Notes under the pieces: model-generated
Told to the model about the DNA's origin: nothing
Seen by the model: only the letters and a program-made list of their open reading frames with translations
Database searches by the model: none
Shown here: in pieces, positions 5,763 through 13,061 of the stretch
How positions within the stretch are numbered: the first letter of the stretch is position 1
How the letters are laid out: each line of letters opens with the position of its first letter
Translations under genes and position numbers: made by a program
Assembly: GCA_049609065.1 (NCBI GenBank)
Contig: JBMYYE010000062.1
Coordinates: 1-14,230, forward strand
DNA from: JBMYYE01 sp049609065
Lineage (GTDB): Bacteria > Pseudomonadota > Alphaproteobacteria > Rhodobacterales > Rhodobacteraceae
Direction of reading: 5' to 3'
DNA length: 14,230 nt

Positions 5763-7952
5763 ATGGCGACGAACAAAACCCCAGATATTATTTATACAAT
5801 CGTTGATGAAGCCCCAGAATTGGCGAGCGCGTCTCTTCTTCCGATTGTGCAATCATTTGCAGCAGCGGCAGGCATTAGCGTAAACACGCGCAACATTTCC
5901 GTTGCGGCGCGTATCCTGTCTGTTTTTCCAGAATACCTCAAAGAAGATCAGCGCATTTCAAATGACCTCGCCGGTCTTGGTGATTTGGTGAAAACACCAG
6001 ATGCGAACGTGATCAAACTTCCGAATGTGTCTGCGTCGATGCCGCAGCTAAATGATGCGATTGCTGAATTGCAGAGCCAAGGGTTTGCAATCCCATCCTA
6101 CCCAACGGATGCATCAACAGATGAAGAAAAAGCCATTCAGGCGCGCTATGATGCAATCAAAGGGTCTGCCGTAAACCCTGTTTTGCGCGAAGGCAATTCG
6201 GACCGCCGTTCCGCCAAGGCCGTTAAATCATACGCAATGAAAAACCCGCATTCCATGGGCAAGTGGTCAGCGGATAGCAAAACAACCGTGGCTTCCATGT
6301 CAGGCAACGATTTCTTTGCAAATGAAACATCCGCGACGATTTCCGCAGCCCAAGCAGGCGGCGCAAAGATCACCTTCACAGGCGAAGATGGCGCTGAAAC
6401 CGTTTTGAAAGATGGCCTCAACTACGCAGAAGGCACAATCGTTGATGCAACATTCATGTCAGCAAAAGCGCTCCGTGAGTTTGTGAAGGCAGAAGTTGCT
6501 TCAATTGAGCCAGGTGTTCTTTTCTCCGTGCACCTCAAAGCAACAATGATGAAGGTATCAGACCCGATTATCTTTGGTCATTTTGTATCTGTCTTCCTCG
6601 AAGATTTCATCGCAAAGCACGGTGATAACCTCGACTGGAACCCGAATTCCGGGATTGGCACGCTCGAAGGTAAAATTGCGGGCAACGCTGAAATGGAAGC
6701 CGACCTCAAAGCGGCGCTCGCGGGTAAGCCAGACATGTATATGGTGGATAGCGATCGTGGCATCACCAACCTTCACGTGTCATCTGATGTGATCATCGAC
6801 GCATCCATGCCGGCCGTGATCCGTGCAGGTGGTATTGGTTGGGGCCCTGATGGCAAACCAGCAGATACAAAATGCTGTATTCCTGATAACTCATATGCGT
6901 CCGTTTATGACGAAACCATTAATTACTTCAAAGAAACAGGCGCGCTCGATCCAACGTCATGTGGTGCGGTTTCAAATGTTGGCCTTATGGCACAAAAAGC
7001 CGAAGAATACGGGTCACACCCAACAACATTTGAAATGGCTGGCAAAGGCACTGTTCGCCTCGTTCTCGACAATGGGGATGTGTTGCATTCCCACGATGTT
7101 GAAAAAGGGGATATCTGGCGCTCTGCATCTGTGAACAAAGCGCCGATTTTGGATTGGATTCAGCTTGGCATTCGCCGTACGAAAGCAACGGGAACGGCTG
7201 CGTTCTGGCTCGATGCGAACCGTGCGCATGATGCGGAATTGATTAAATATATCGAACCTGTTCTTAAAGAAGCAGGCATTGAAATTCCGATCATGGCCCC
7301 ACGCGAAGCAACACGTTTCACATGGGAATTGATGCGCGACAACAAAGACGTTGTGACCATCACGGGTAACGTTTTGCGCGATTACCTCACGGATTTGTTC
7401 CCAATCCTCGAACTTGGCACATCTGCGAAAATGTTGTCCATCGTGTCCTTGATGCAAGGCGGCGGCTTGTTTGAAACGGGCGCTGGTGGCTCTGCGCCAA
7501 AACACGTTCAGCAGTTGATGGAAGAAAATCACCTACGCTGGGATAGCCTTGGTGAATTCTGTGCGCTTGGCGAAAGCTTCAAGTTCTTGGCTGGCAAAGG
7601 TCGCCCAAAAGCAGAAATCATGGGTGACGCAATTGAGGCGGCAACGCAAAAGCTCCTTGAAAATGGCAACTCACCTGAGCGCAAAGTCGGTCAAAACGAC
7701 AACCGTTCCAGCCATTATTTCTTTGCACGCTATTGGGCCGAAGCAATGGCTGCGCAATCTGATGATGCGGACCTTGCCGCTCACTTTGCCCCGATTGCCA
7801 AAGAGCTTGCTGAAAAAGAAACAACCATCTTGGCGGAGCTTAAAGCAGGCGAAGGCAAAGCGGTTGATCTTGGTGGGTATTACCGCACGGATGCCGCAAA
7901 AACTGCGGCTGTGATGCGCCCGTCTGCAACACTAAACGCGATTATCGGCTAA
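5763..7952 (+). CDS. icd: NADP-dependent isocitrate dehydrogenase, monomeric type
   Basis: This cytoplasmic TCA-cycle enzyme converts isocitrate to 2-oxoglutarate and CO2 with reduction of NADP. The 729 residues match the usual size of the monomeric family (about 740), which is unrelated in length to the dimeric enzyme of about 420 residues. Landmarks are the N-terminal TPDIIYTIVDEAPELAS, the substrate-loop region NSDRRSAKAVKSYAMKNPHS (145-164), HLKATMMKVSDPIIFGHF near 260-280, and the glycine-rich coenzyme region with LMQGGGLFETGAGGSAPKH near 560-585. The ATG at 5763 has GGAG 9 bases upstream. It has its own candidate promoter and a strong terminator, so it is probably transcribed alone. No truncation or missing block is seen. 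Confidence 0.97.
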   Translation: MATNKTPDIIYTIVDEAPELASASLLPIVQSFAAAAGISVNTRNISVAARILSVFPEYLKEDQRISNDLAGLGDLVKTPDANVIKLPNVSASMPQLNDAIAELQSQGFAIPSYPTDASTDEEKAIQARYDAIKGSAVNPVLREGNSDRRSAKAVKSYAMKNPHSMGKWSADSKTTVASMSGNDFFANETSATISAAQAGGAKITFTGEDGAETVLKDGLNYAEGTIVDATFMSAKALREFVKAEVASIEPGVLFSVHLKATMMKVSDPIIFGHFVSVFLEDFIAKHGDNLDWNPNSGIGTLEGKIAGNAEMEADLKAALAGKPDMYMVDSDRGITNLHVSSDVIIDASMPAVIRAGGIGWGPDGKPADTKCCIPDNSYASVYDETINYFKETGALDPTSCGAVSNVGLMAQKAEEYGSHPTTFEMAGKGTVRLVLDNGDVLHSHDVEKGDIWRSASVNKAPILDWIQLGIRRTKATGTAAFWLDANRAHDAELIKYIEPVLKEAGIEIPIMAPREATRFTWELMRDNKDVVTITGNVLRDYLTDLFPILELGTSAKMLSIVSLMQGGGLFETGAGGSAPKHVQQLMEENHLRWDSLGEFCALGESFKFLAGKGRPKAEIMGDAIEAATQKLLENGNSPERKVGQNDNRSSHYFFARYWAEAMAAQSDDADLAAHFAPIAKELAEKETTILAELKAGEGKAVDLGGYYRTDAAKTAAVMRPSATLNAIIG

Positions 7953-7971
7953 TTTAGACCCTATAATTTTT

Positions 7972-8004
7972 AAGGGCCGCGATATCATTTCGCGGCCCTT
8001 TTTT
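7972..8004 (+). terminator. Rho-independent terminator after isocitrate dehydrogenase, possibly bidirectional
   Basis: A 10-bp perfect stem, AAGGGCCGCG (7972-7981) and CGCGGCCCTT (7991-8000), with a 9-base loop is followed by six T (7999-8004). On the other strand the stem is followed by an A/T-rich stretch, so it may also stop the convergent CoA operon, whose last stop codon is only 4 bases away. Confidence 0.92.
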
Positions 8005-8007
8005 GTG

Positions 8008-8793
8008 CTATTTCCCGCGCCAGTCAGGATCGCGCTTTTCGGCGAAAGCGCGCGCCCCTTCGAGTTGATCGTCTGACGTATAGAGAACCTCAACCGTTTC
8101 AAATTGGCTCTTGGTGATTTTGTTCATGGCATCTTGGAATTTCATGTCTTCTGCTTCGCGCACGATTTCCTTGATTGCGGCATAGACCAGCGGCGGACCA
8201 GAGGCCAATAATTCAGCCATCTTACGCGCTTCATCTAATAAGGATGCAGCTGGATGGATGTGATTAACGATCCCCCACCGTGCGGCTTCTTGCGCATCAA
8301 ACCACCGGCCTGTCATGAGCATTTCCATCGCAATATGATATGGAATGCGCTTGGGTAATTTGACAGAAGCGGCATCCGCAACCGTGCCAGAGCGAATTTC
8401 AGGGAGCGCAAAAGTGGCATGATCTGCCGCCAAAATGATGTCAGCAGAAAGCGCCAATTCAAGCCCACCCCCGCAACAGATGCCGTTAATTGCGGCAATT
8501 ACAGGTTTGTTTAATCCACGGAGCTCTTGCAATCCGCCAAAACCACCAACGCCGTAATCCCCATCAACCGCATCGCCACCTGCAGCGGCTTTGAGATCCC
8601 AGCCAGGGCAGAAAAATTTTTCACCAGTAGCCGTGAGGATGGCCACCCGTAAATCGGGGTCATCCCGAAACTCTTGGAATATTTTTCCCATGATACGGCT
8701 GGTCGCAAGGTCAATCGCATTGGCGGTCCCGCGCTGTAACGTGACCTCCAATATGTGACCCTTACGTTGGGTTTTTATTGGGGTATCGGTCAT
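8008..8793 (-). CDS. caiD: Enoyl-CoA hydratase, carnitinyl-CoA dehydratase (CaiD) type
   Basis: The 261-residue crotonase-fold protein matches E. coli CaiD closely along its whole length as recalled: ANAIDLATS, GEKFFCPGWDLKAAAGG, GFGGLQELRGLNKPVIAAING, TFALPEIRSG, MLMTGRWFDAQEAARWGIVN, and the end FAEKRDPDWRGK. Oxyanion-hole segments are present. The two catalytic glutamates of CaiD (111 and 131) are matched by Glu112 in GGGLELAL and Glu132 in LPEIRSG. CaiD interconverts crotonobetainyl-CoA and carnitinyl-CoA. AGGAG lies 6 bases upstream of the ATG. It is the last gene of the CoA operon, 1 bp after the ligase stop. A broader enoyl-CoA hydratase role is possible. Confidence 0.87.
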   Translation of the reverse strand: MTDTPIKTQRKGHILEVTLQRGTANAIDLATSRIMGKIFQEFRDDPDLRVAILTATGEKFFCPGWDLKAAAGGDAVDGDYGVGGFGGLQELRGLNKPVIAAINGICCGGGLELALSADIILAADHATFALPEIRSGTVADAASVKLPKRIPYHIAMEMLMTGRWFDAQEAARWGIVNHIHPAASLLDEARKMAELLASGPPLVYAAIKEIVREAEDMKFQDAMNKITKSQFETVEVLYTSDDQLEGARAFAEKRDPDWRGK

Positions 8794-8794
8794 T

Positions 8795-10822
8795 TTATTC
8801 TCCTATCTGGATGAGAGCATCTGCGGCGATAGCGGTATCTGGGGTGCAAATGAGAGGATTGATTTCAATTTCAAAAAGGGTGCCATGATGCGCAATGACA
8901 AAATCTTGAACGGCGTGAATTGCGGCCAAAATAGCAGGCATATTTGCAGGCGATCCACCACGGTAACCTTGTAAGATGGCATTTATTTTGAGGTTTTGAA
9001 TGGCTTCAATAATTTGTTCATCTGATGCAGGAATAAGGAGGGAGGCTTGATCCGCTAGAAGCTCAGCCAAAATACCTCCTGCGGCAATGGTTAAGACATA
9101 GCCGTGGGCCGGATCCAAAACGACGCCAATTAAAAGCTCTGCGATTTTATCTTGAACCATTTCCTCAATGAGAAATGTATCGCATGGCATGCGCTCCATT
9201 GCGGCGGTGATATCTGCGGCGTCAGATAGGCCTAGTATGACGGCGTTTGCTTCTGTTTTGTGGGCGATGCCCTGCCCTTTTAAGACAAAGGGCGCGCGCA
9301 GATGGGCTAGAGTGGAGGGCAGCGCGTTTTTCGAAGAAACCTCAATAGATTTGGGTATGTTGAGCCCATAGTGTTGTAGCGCTGACTTGGCCGCCGCTTC
9401 GGTCATGGTTGTTGTGGATTTGACGGGTTTTGGTTTCAGGCAGGGATCCGCGGGCGGGGGCATCGGGGTTGCCGCAACCTCGATAGCGCGGAGGGCGTCT
9501 TCTATGCCGAACAGGGGGATGATGCCCTTGTTGACTAAAGTTTTAGCGATATCTTCGGGCATGTTTTCAGGAAGAGACGCCAAAATAGCCATAGGAAGCC
9601 CCGTGTCTCGCATGGAGTTCTCAACTGCAGAAATCACAGTATGCCAAGCATCAAGGTGACAGCGATCAGGCCGCGGAAAATCCAAGACAACAATTGAAAG
9701 TGCCACGGTTTGATCAAGCATTGCCGTAAAGCACGCCTGCATTTTTGAAAGATCGTTCCAAATATATGTGTGGTAATCCAAAGGGTTAGATAGAGAAACC
9801 ATAGGTCCCAGTGCGGCCTGAAGGTCCGATTTTTGCCGGGAGGTGAGCGCGGGGAACGACAGTGAAAGTGGCTCTGCGCTGTCTGAAATTAAGCTGGCTT
9901 CACCACCAGAGCAAGACAAGGACGTAAGGCGATTTGAGGGTAAACGCCCGATGATGTGCAGTATTTTCAAGGTTTCCAAAAAGACGGCCAAGCTGTCGAC
10001 TTGTAAAATCCCAAGGCGTCCCAAAAATGCAGCAGCGCCTGCATGTCCCCCGACAAGAGACGCCGTATGGGAAATGGCGGCATGTTGGGCTTGCTTCGAT
10101 CGTCCAATTTTGAGCGTGACGATTTCTTTACCCAAATTGCGCGCCTTTTTTGCAAGATGCTCCATATCAAGAAGGCTATCGAAGCCTTCAATATGAAGCC
10201 CAAGCGTGGTGACGCGTGGATCATCAAGAAGTGTGGCGGCAATTTCAGAGAGGCCTGTTTGCGCCTGATTTCCCGCCGTAACCATATATGCAATCGGCAA
10301 CCCGCGGTTTTGCATCGTTAAATTGATGGAGATATTTGACGATTGGGTCACGATTGCGACGCCGCGATCTACCTTTTTCCCGCCGTGTTGATCTGGCCAA
10401 AGCATGGCGCCGTCGAGATAATTTAACACGCCGTAGCAGTTTGGACCGAGAATGGGCATATTGCCCGCGGCATGTAAAAGCGCCTCTTGAAGGGCCGCGC
10501 CGTTGTTGTCTTCTTCTTGTGCTTCAAGAAAACCAGAAGCAAAAATAATGGCGCCACCTGCTCCAATTTTGGCAAGATCCCGGACGATGTCGATTGCAGC
10601 GTGGCGGTTCACACCAACAAAGACGGCATCAGGTATTCCGGGGAGGTCTAAAAGTGATTTATAGGCCTTTTTCCCTGAAATAGAGTCTTTTTTAGGGTGA
10701 ACAGGCCAAATGTCCCCTTTGAAGTTGGAGGCAATATTATTTGCGATGAGGGCCTCAGCCCAAGGTCCACCGCCGATAATGGTAATGCTTTTTGGTTGAA
10801 AAAGGCGCGTCAGACGGGTCAT
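8795..10822 (-). CDS. ADP-forming acyl-CoA synthetase (acetate-CoA ligase family, fused alpha-beta)
   Basis: The 675-residue protein fuses the two subunits of NDP-forming acyl-CoA synthetases. Residues 1-135 form the CoA-binding domain, with the GPNCYG motif at 126-131. Residues 145-450 contain two succinyl-CoA-ligase-like domains, including SHTASLVGG with the probable phosphorylated His252. Residues 470-675 are an ATP-grasp domain with FVLKGQGIAHKT (His521) and EIEINPL (651-657). It should activate a carboxylic acid with CoA and ATP, giving ADP and phosphate. The usual GAS nucleotide-loop start is replaced by IGGGPWAEAL and the usual SQSG by TQSSN, suggesting a distinct subfamily. The start at 10822 is 2 bp after the dehydrogenase stop; upstream in-frame residues overlap that gene and do not fit the family. 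Substrate is inferred only from neighbours. Confidence 0.88.
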   Translation of the reverse strand: MTRLTRLFQPKSITIIGGGPWAEALIANNIASNFKGDIWPVHPKKDSISGKKAYKSLLDLPGIPDAVFVGVNRHAAIDIVRDLAKIGAGGAIIFASGFLEAQEEDNNGAALQEALLHAAGNMPILGPNCYGVLNYLDGAMLWPDQHGGKKVDRGVAIVTQSSNISINLTMQNRGLPIAYMVTAGNQAQTGLSEIAATLLDDPRVTTLGLHIEGFDSLLDMEHLAKKARNLGKEIVTLKIGRSKQAQHAAISHTASLVGGHAGAAAFLGRLGILQVDSLAVFLETLKILHIIGRLPSNRLTSLSCSGGEASLISDSAEPLSLSFPALTSRQKSDLQAALGPMVSLSNPLDYHTYIWNDLSKMQACFTAMLDQTVALSIVVLDFPRPDRCHLDAWHTVISAVENSMRDTGLPMAILASLPENMPEDIAKTLVNKGIIPLFGIEDALRAIEVAATPMPPPADPCLKPKPVKSTTTMTEAAAKSALQHYGLNIPKSIEVSSKNALPSTLAHLRAPFVLKGQGIAHKTEANAVILGLSDAADITAAMERMPCDTFLIEEMVQDKIAELLIGVVLDPAHGYVLTIAAGGILAELLADQASLLIPASDEQIIEAIQNLKINAILQGYRGGSPANMPAILAAIHAVQDFVIAHHGTLFEIEINPLICTPDTAIAADALIQIGE

Positions 10823-10824
10823 GG

Positions 10825-11985
10825 CTATGCGCCCAACGGCCGAAGTAAATCGCGGCTGATGATATGGCGTTGAATTTCGGAAGTTCCATCCCAAATACGT
10901 TCCACCCGCGCATCGCGCCAAAACCGTTCAATCGGGAAATCATCCATTAATCCCATTCCGCCAAAAATTTGCAAGCTGGCATCTGTCACCCGCGCGAGCA
11001 TTTCGGTGGCGTATAGTTTTGCGGAGGCAATTTCACGGTTGGCGTTTAGGCCTTGATCCAACCGCCAAGCGGCAGAAAGTGTCAGCCAATCAGCGGCGTC
11101 AATTTCGGTGATCATATCAGCAATTTGAAAGCTAACGCCTTGGAATTTTCCAATGGGCTGACCAAATTGTTTGCGGTCTGCCGCATAGTTTAAGGCAAGA
11201 TCAAAACAGCGGCGCGCCCGCCCAACACACATCGCCGCCACCGTGAGGCGCGTGGCATAGAGCCATTCATTCATCACGGCAAATCCGCCATCAACGGCGC
11301 CTAGAACCTGTTCATTTGGCAAACGGCAATTGTCAAAATAGAGCGTGTGATTTTTATACCCTCTATGGGAAACGGAGGTGTACCCATCGCGTACGTCAAA
11401 CCCTTTGGTGCCGCGATCCACAAGAAAGGTTGTAATGCGTTTTTTTGGGCCGTGCGGGGTATCATCCACACCTGTTGCGACAAAAACAATAAAGAAATCA
11501 GCATGTTCCGCGCCCGATATGAAGTGTTTGGATCCGTTGGGGATCCAATCTGTGCCGTCTTGGACCGCGCTACAGTTCATGCCTCTTACATCGGATCCTG
11601 CATCTGGTTCTGTCATGGCAAGCGCATCAGTTTTTTCACCGCGCACGGCGGGATAGAGGTATTTTTCTTTTTGATCACCCTGACAGGCCATTAAAATATT
11701 TTGCGGCCGCCCGAAAAAATGTGTGAGCGCCATGGAGCCCCGCCCCAATTCCCGTTCAACCAAACAAAAATCCATATGCGATAAACCGGCCCCACCAACA
11801 GTTTCGGGAAAGTTGCAGGCATAAAAGCCGAGGTCCTTGGTTTTGCGCATGATCGCGTTGCCGACTTCCTTGGGGACATGGCCGCTGCGCTCAACCTCAG
11901 CTTCGTGTGGGTAAATTTCGTTTTCGACAAAGCTTCGCATCGTGGAAACGATCATTTCTTGTTCATTGGTGAGCCCAAACTGCAT
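10825..11985 (-). CDS. Acyl-CoA dehydrogenase (possible gamma-butyrobetainyl-CoA type)
   Basis: This 386-residue FAD flavoprotein has the complete family plan: an N-terminal helical domain (FGLTNEQEMIVSTMRSFVEN), a middle beta domain with the flavin motif AMTEPDAGSD (123-132), and a C-terminal domain with RKQFGQPIGKFQ (271-282) and QIFGGMGLMDDFPIERFWRDAR (339-360). It would introduce the alpha,beta double bond of an acyl-CoA and pass electrons to ETF. At the usual catalytic Glu of the YEGTSEIQ motif it has IWDGTSEIQ, so Asp366 replaces Glu; the alternative helix-G position has Thr. The ATG at 11985 has AGGAG 8 bases upstream; an ATG two codons earlier is too close to it. It is the first gene of the CoA operon. 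E. coli CaiA is the functional parallel. Confidence 0.9.
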   Translation of the reverse strand: MQFGLTNEQEMIVSTMRSFVENEIYPHEAEVERSGHVPKEVGNAIMRKTKDLGFYACNFPETVGGAGLSHMDFCLVERELGRGSMALTHFFGRPQNILMACQGDQKEKYLYPAVRGEKTDALAMTEPDAGSDVRGMNCSAVQDGTDWIPNGSKHFISGAEHADFFIVFVATGVDDTPHGPKKRITTFLVDRGTKGFDVRDGYTSVSHRGYKNHTLYFDNCRLPNEQVLGAVDGGFAVMNEWLYATRLTVAAMCVGRARRCFDLALNYAADRKQFGQPIGKFQGVSFQIADMITEIDAADWLTLSAAWRLDQGLNANREIASAKLYATEMLARVTDASLQIFGGMGLMDDFPIERFWRDARVERIWDGTSEIQRHIISRDLLRPLGA

Positions 11986-12059
11986 GCGCATATCTCCTTT
12001 TGGTTGAAATAGCTTGTGCGGGCTTGCAATGGGATTACCTGTCAAATTAGTGTCAGAAT
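11986..12059. promoter_or_regulatory. Divergent promoter region with a TGTCA direct repeat
   Basis: The 74-bp gap between the acyl-CoA dehydrogenase and regulator start codons contains TGTCA at 12040-12044 and again at 12051-12055, 11 bp apart (about one helical turn). This is a typical geometry for two half-sites of an AraC-type DNA-binding domain. On the minus strand the first copy reads TTGACA, a consensus -35 for the operon, but the -10 region about 17 bases on is poor, as expected for an activator-dependent promoter. The sites lie just before the regulator start codon, so autoregulation is also possible. Confidence 0.5.
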
Positions 12060-13019
12060 ATGCGAACTTGGTACAAAAATACAAAAAACACACAAAGAAT
12101 AAGCATTTTGCTCTTTGATCAGTTTTCGAACCACTGCCTTGCCAATGTGGTGGAGCCTTTGCGAGCGGCAAATGATTTGTCGCGCAAACCCCTATATGAC
12201 TGGCGTTATGTGACAATGGATGGGGCTACGGTGAAATCATCATCTGGCTTGCCAATTTTGTCAGAAGGCCGGCTTTCTGATGGGGAAGGCGGTGATTATC
12301 TTTTCTTATTGCCGAGCTACGGATACCGAAACTTTGCGACAGCAGAGATGAGCCGAAGTTTGCGATCTGCGGCGAAAAGATATCAATGGCTTGTGGGGCT
12401 TGATACGGGAAGTTGGCTTTTGGCTGCTGCGGGGCTTCTGGAAGGAAAGCGCGCAACCATACATTGGGATTTACTGACTGAGTTTGAAGAAATATTTCCC
12501 GATATTGAGGTGCAGCCAGAGCGCTATATTATTGAAGATAAATGCATCACCTGCGGGGGCGCAATGACGGCGTTTGATTTGGTGAGTGAACTTATTGCGC
12601 AGCGGCATGGGGAATCGCTTCGGTTGGAAGTGGCGGCAATGTTCCTTTATGGGGATCACAGCCGTCCAGTTGATCCATTTCGAAACAGTACAGGCGTTGA
12701 TATTGTCGATAAAGCCGTGGCTCTTATGCGCGCCCATATCGAAGAGCCGCTTTCAGTTCCAGACGTGGCGGCGCATTTAGAGGTGTCTCAAAGGCGGCTT
12801 GAAACAGTGTGTCGACAAAAGCTGGGTGCGGGGCCTCAGCATGTGTATAAGCGATTGCGGCTTTTGGCGGCGCGGCGTTATGCAGAAAGCTCAACATATC
12901 CAATTTCAGAAATTGCAGTGCGCTGCGGTTACATAAACGCAAGCGCAATGACTCGTGCGTTTGTTGAAGAATTTGGCCTTACGCCGCGCGCCTGCCGTCA
13001 GATCGCAGAGAAAGTATAA
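12060..13019 (+). CDS. GlxA-family transcriptional regulator (DJ-1/PfpI sensor plus AraC HTH), CdhR/GbdR-like
   Basis: The 319-residue protein joins a DJ-1/PfpI amidotransferase-like domain (about 12-185) to a C-terminal AraC double HTH (about 213-316, with LSVPDVAAHLEVSQRRLE and SEIAVRCGYINASAMTRAF). The nucleophile elbow reads GLDTGSWLLAAAGLL, so Asp115 stands where enzymes of the fold have Cys. The domain is therefore probably a ligand sensor without catalysis, as in GbdR, CdhR and related regulators of betaine, carnitine and sarcosine use. ATIHWDLL (132-139) is the matching family motif. It is divergent from the CoA operon and probably activates it. No good ribosome-binding site precedes the ATG; this start is kept because later starts would cut into the first beta strand. 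Confidence 0.9.
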   Translation: MRTWYKNTKNTQRISILLFDQFSNHCLANVVEPLRAANDLSRKPLYDWRYVTMDGATVKSSSGLPILSEGRLSDGEGGDYLFLLPSYGYRNFATAEMSRSLRSAAKRYQWLVGLDTGSWLLAAAGLLEGKRATIHWDLLTEFEEIFPDIEVQPERYIIEDKCITCGGAMTAFDLVSELIAQRHGESLRLEVAAMFLYGDHSRPVDPFRNSTGVDIVDKAVALMRAHIEEPLSVPDVAAHLEVSQRRLETVCRQKLGAGPQHVYKRLRLLAARRYAESSTYPISEIAVRCGYINASAMTRAFVEEFGLTPRACRQIAEKV

Positions 13020-13033
13020 AATGCCCAGATGTG

Positions 13034-13061
13034 AAAGGGGTGCCGGTTAAAGCGCCCCTTT
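13034..13061. terminator. Hairpin between convergent genes, weak bidirectional terminator
   Basis: AAAGGGGTGC (13034-13043) pairs with GCGCCCCTTT (13052-13061), with one G-U pair and an 8-base loop. Each strand has only three T after the stem. It lies 15 bases after the GlxA-type regulator stop and contains the stop codon of the RND gene in its loop. Termination in both directions is plausible but not strong. Confidence 0.5.

Noticed and set aside
7014..7532. 172-residue minus-strand open frame inside isocitrate dehydrogenase
   Set aside because: It lies wholly within a strongly conserved gene, its sequence looks like reverse-strand translation of that gene, and it has no family features.
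9168..10548. Several plus-strand open frames of 67-117 residues within the ligase gene
   Set aside because: They are shadows of the long minus-strand gene, without ribosome-binding sites or recognisable domains.
10823..10943. Longer starts for the ADP-forming ligase inside the dehydrogenase gene
   Set aside because: The added residues are an out-of-frame reading of the dehydrogenase C terminus, and family similarity begins at the start at 10822.
8008..11985. DMSP demethylation or cleavage cluster (DmdB/DmdC/DmdD or Acu type)
   Set aside because: The gene types look similar, but DmdB is an AMP-forming ligase, no lyase or demethylase gene is present, and the hydratase matches CaiD far better than DmdD or AcuK.
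11986..12216. 75-residue-plus N-terminal extension of the acyl-CoA dehydrogenase
   Set aside because: It would run through the regulator gene on the opposite strand; the ATG at 11985 has a good ribosome-binding site and matches the family N terminus.
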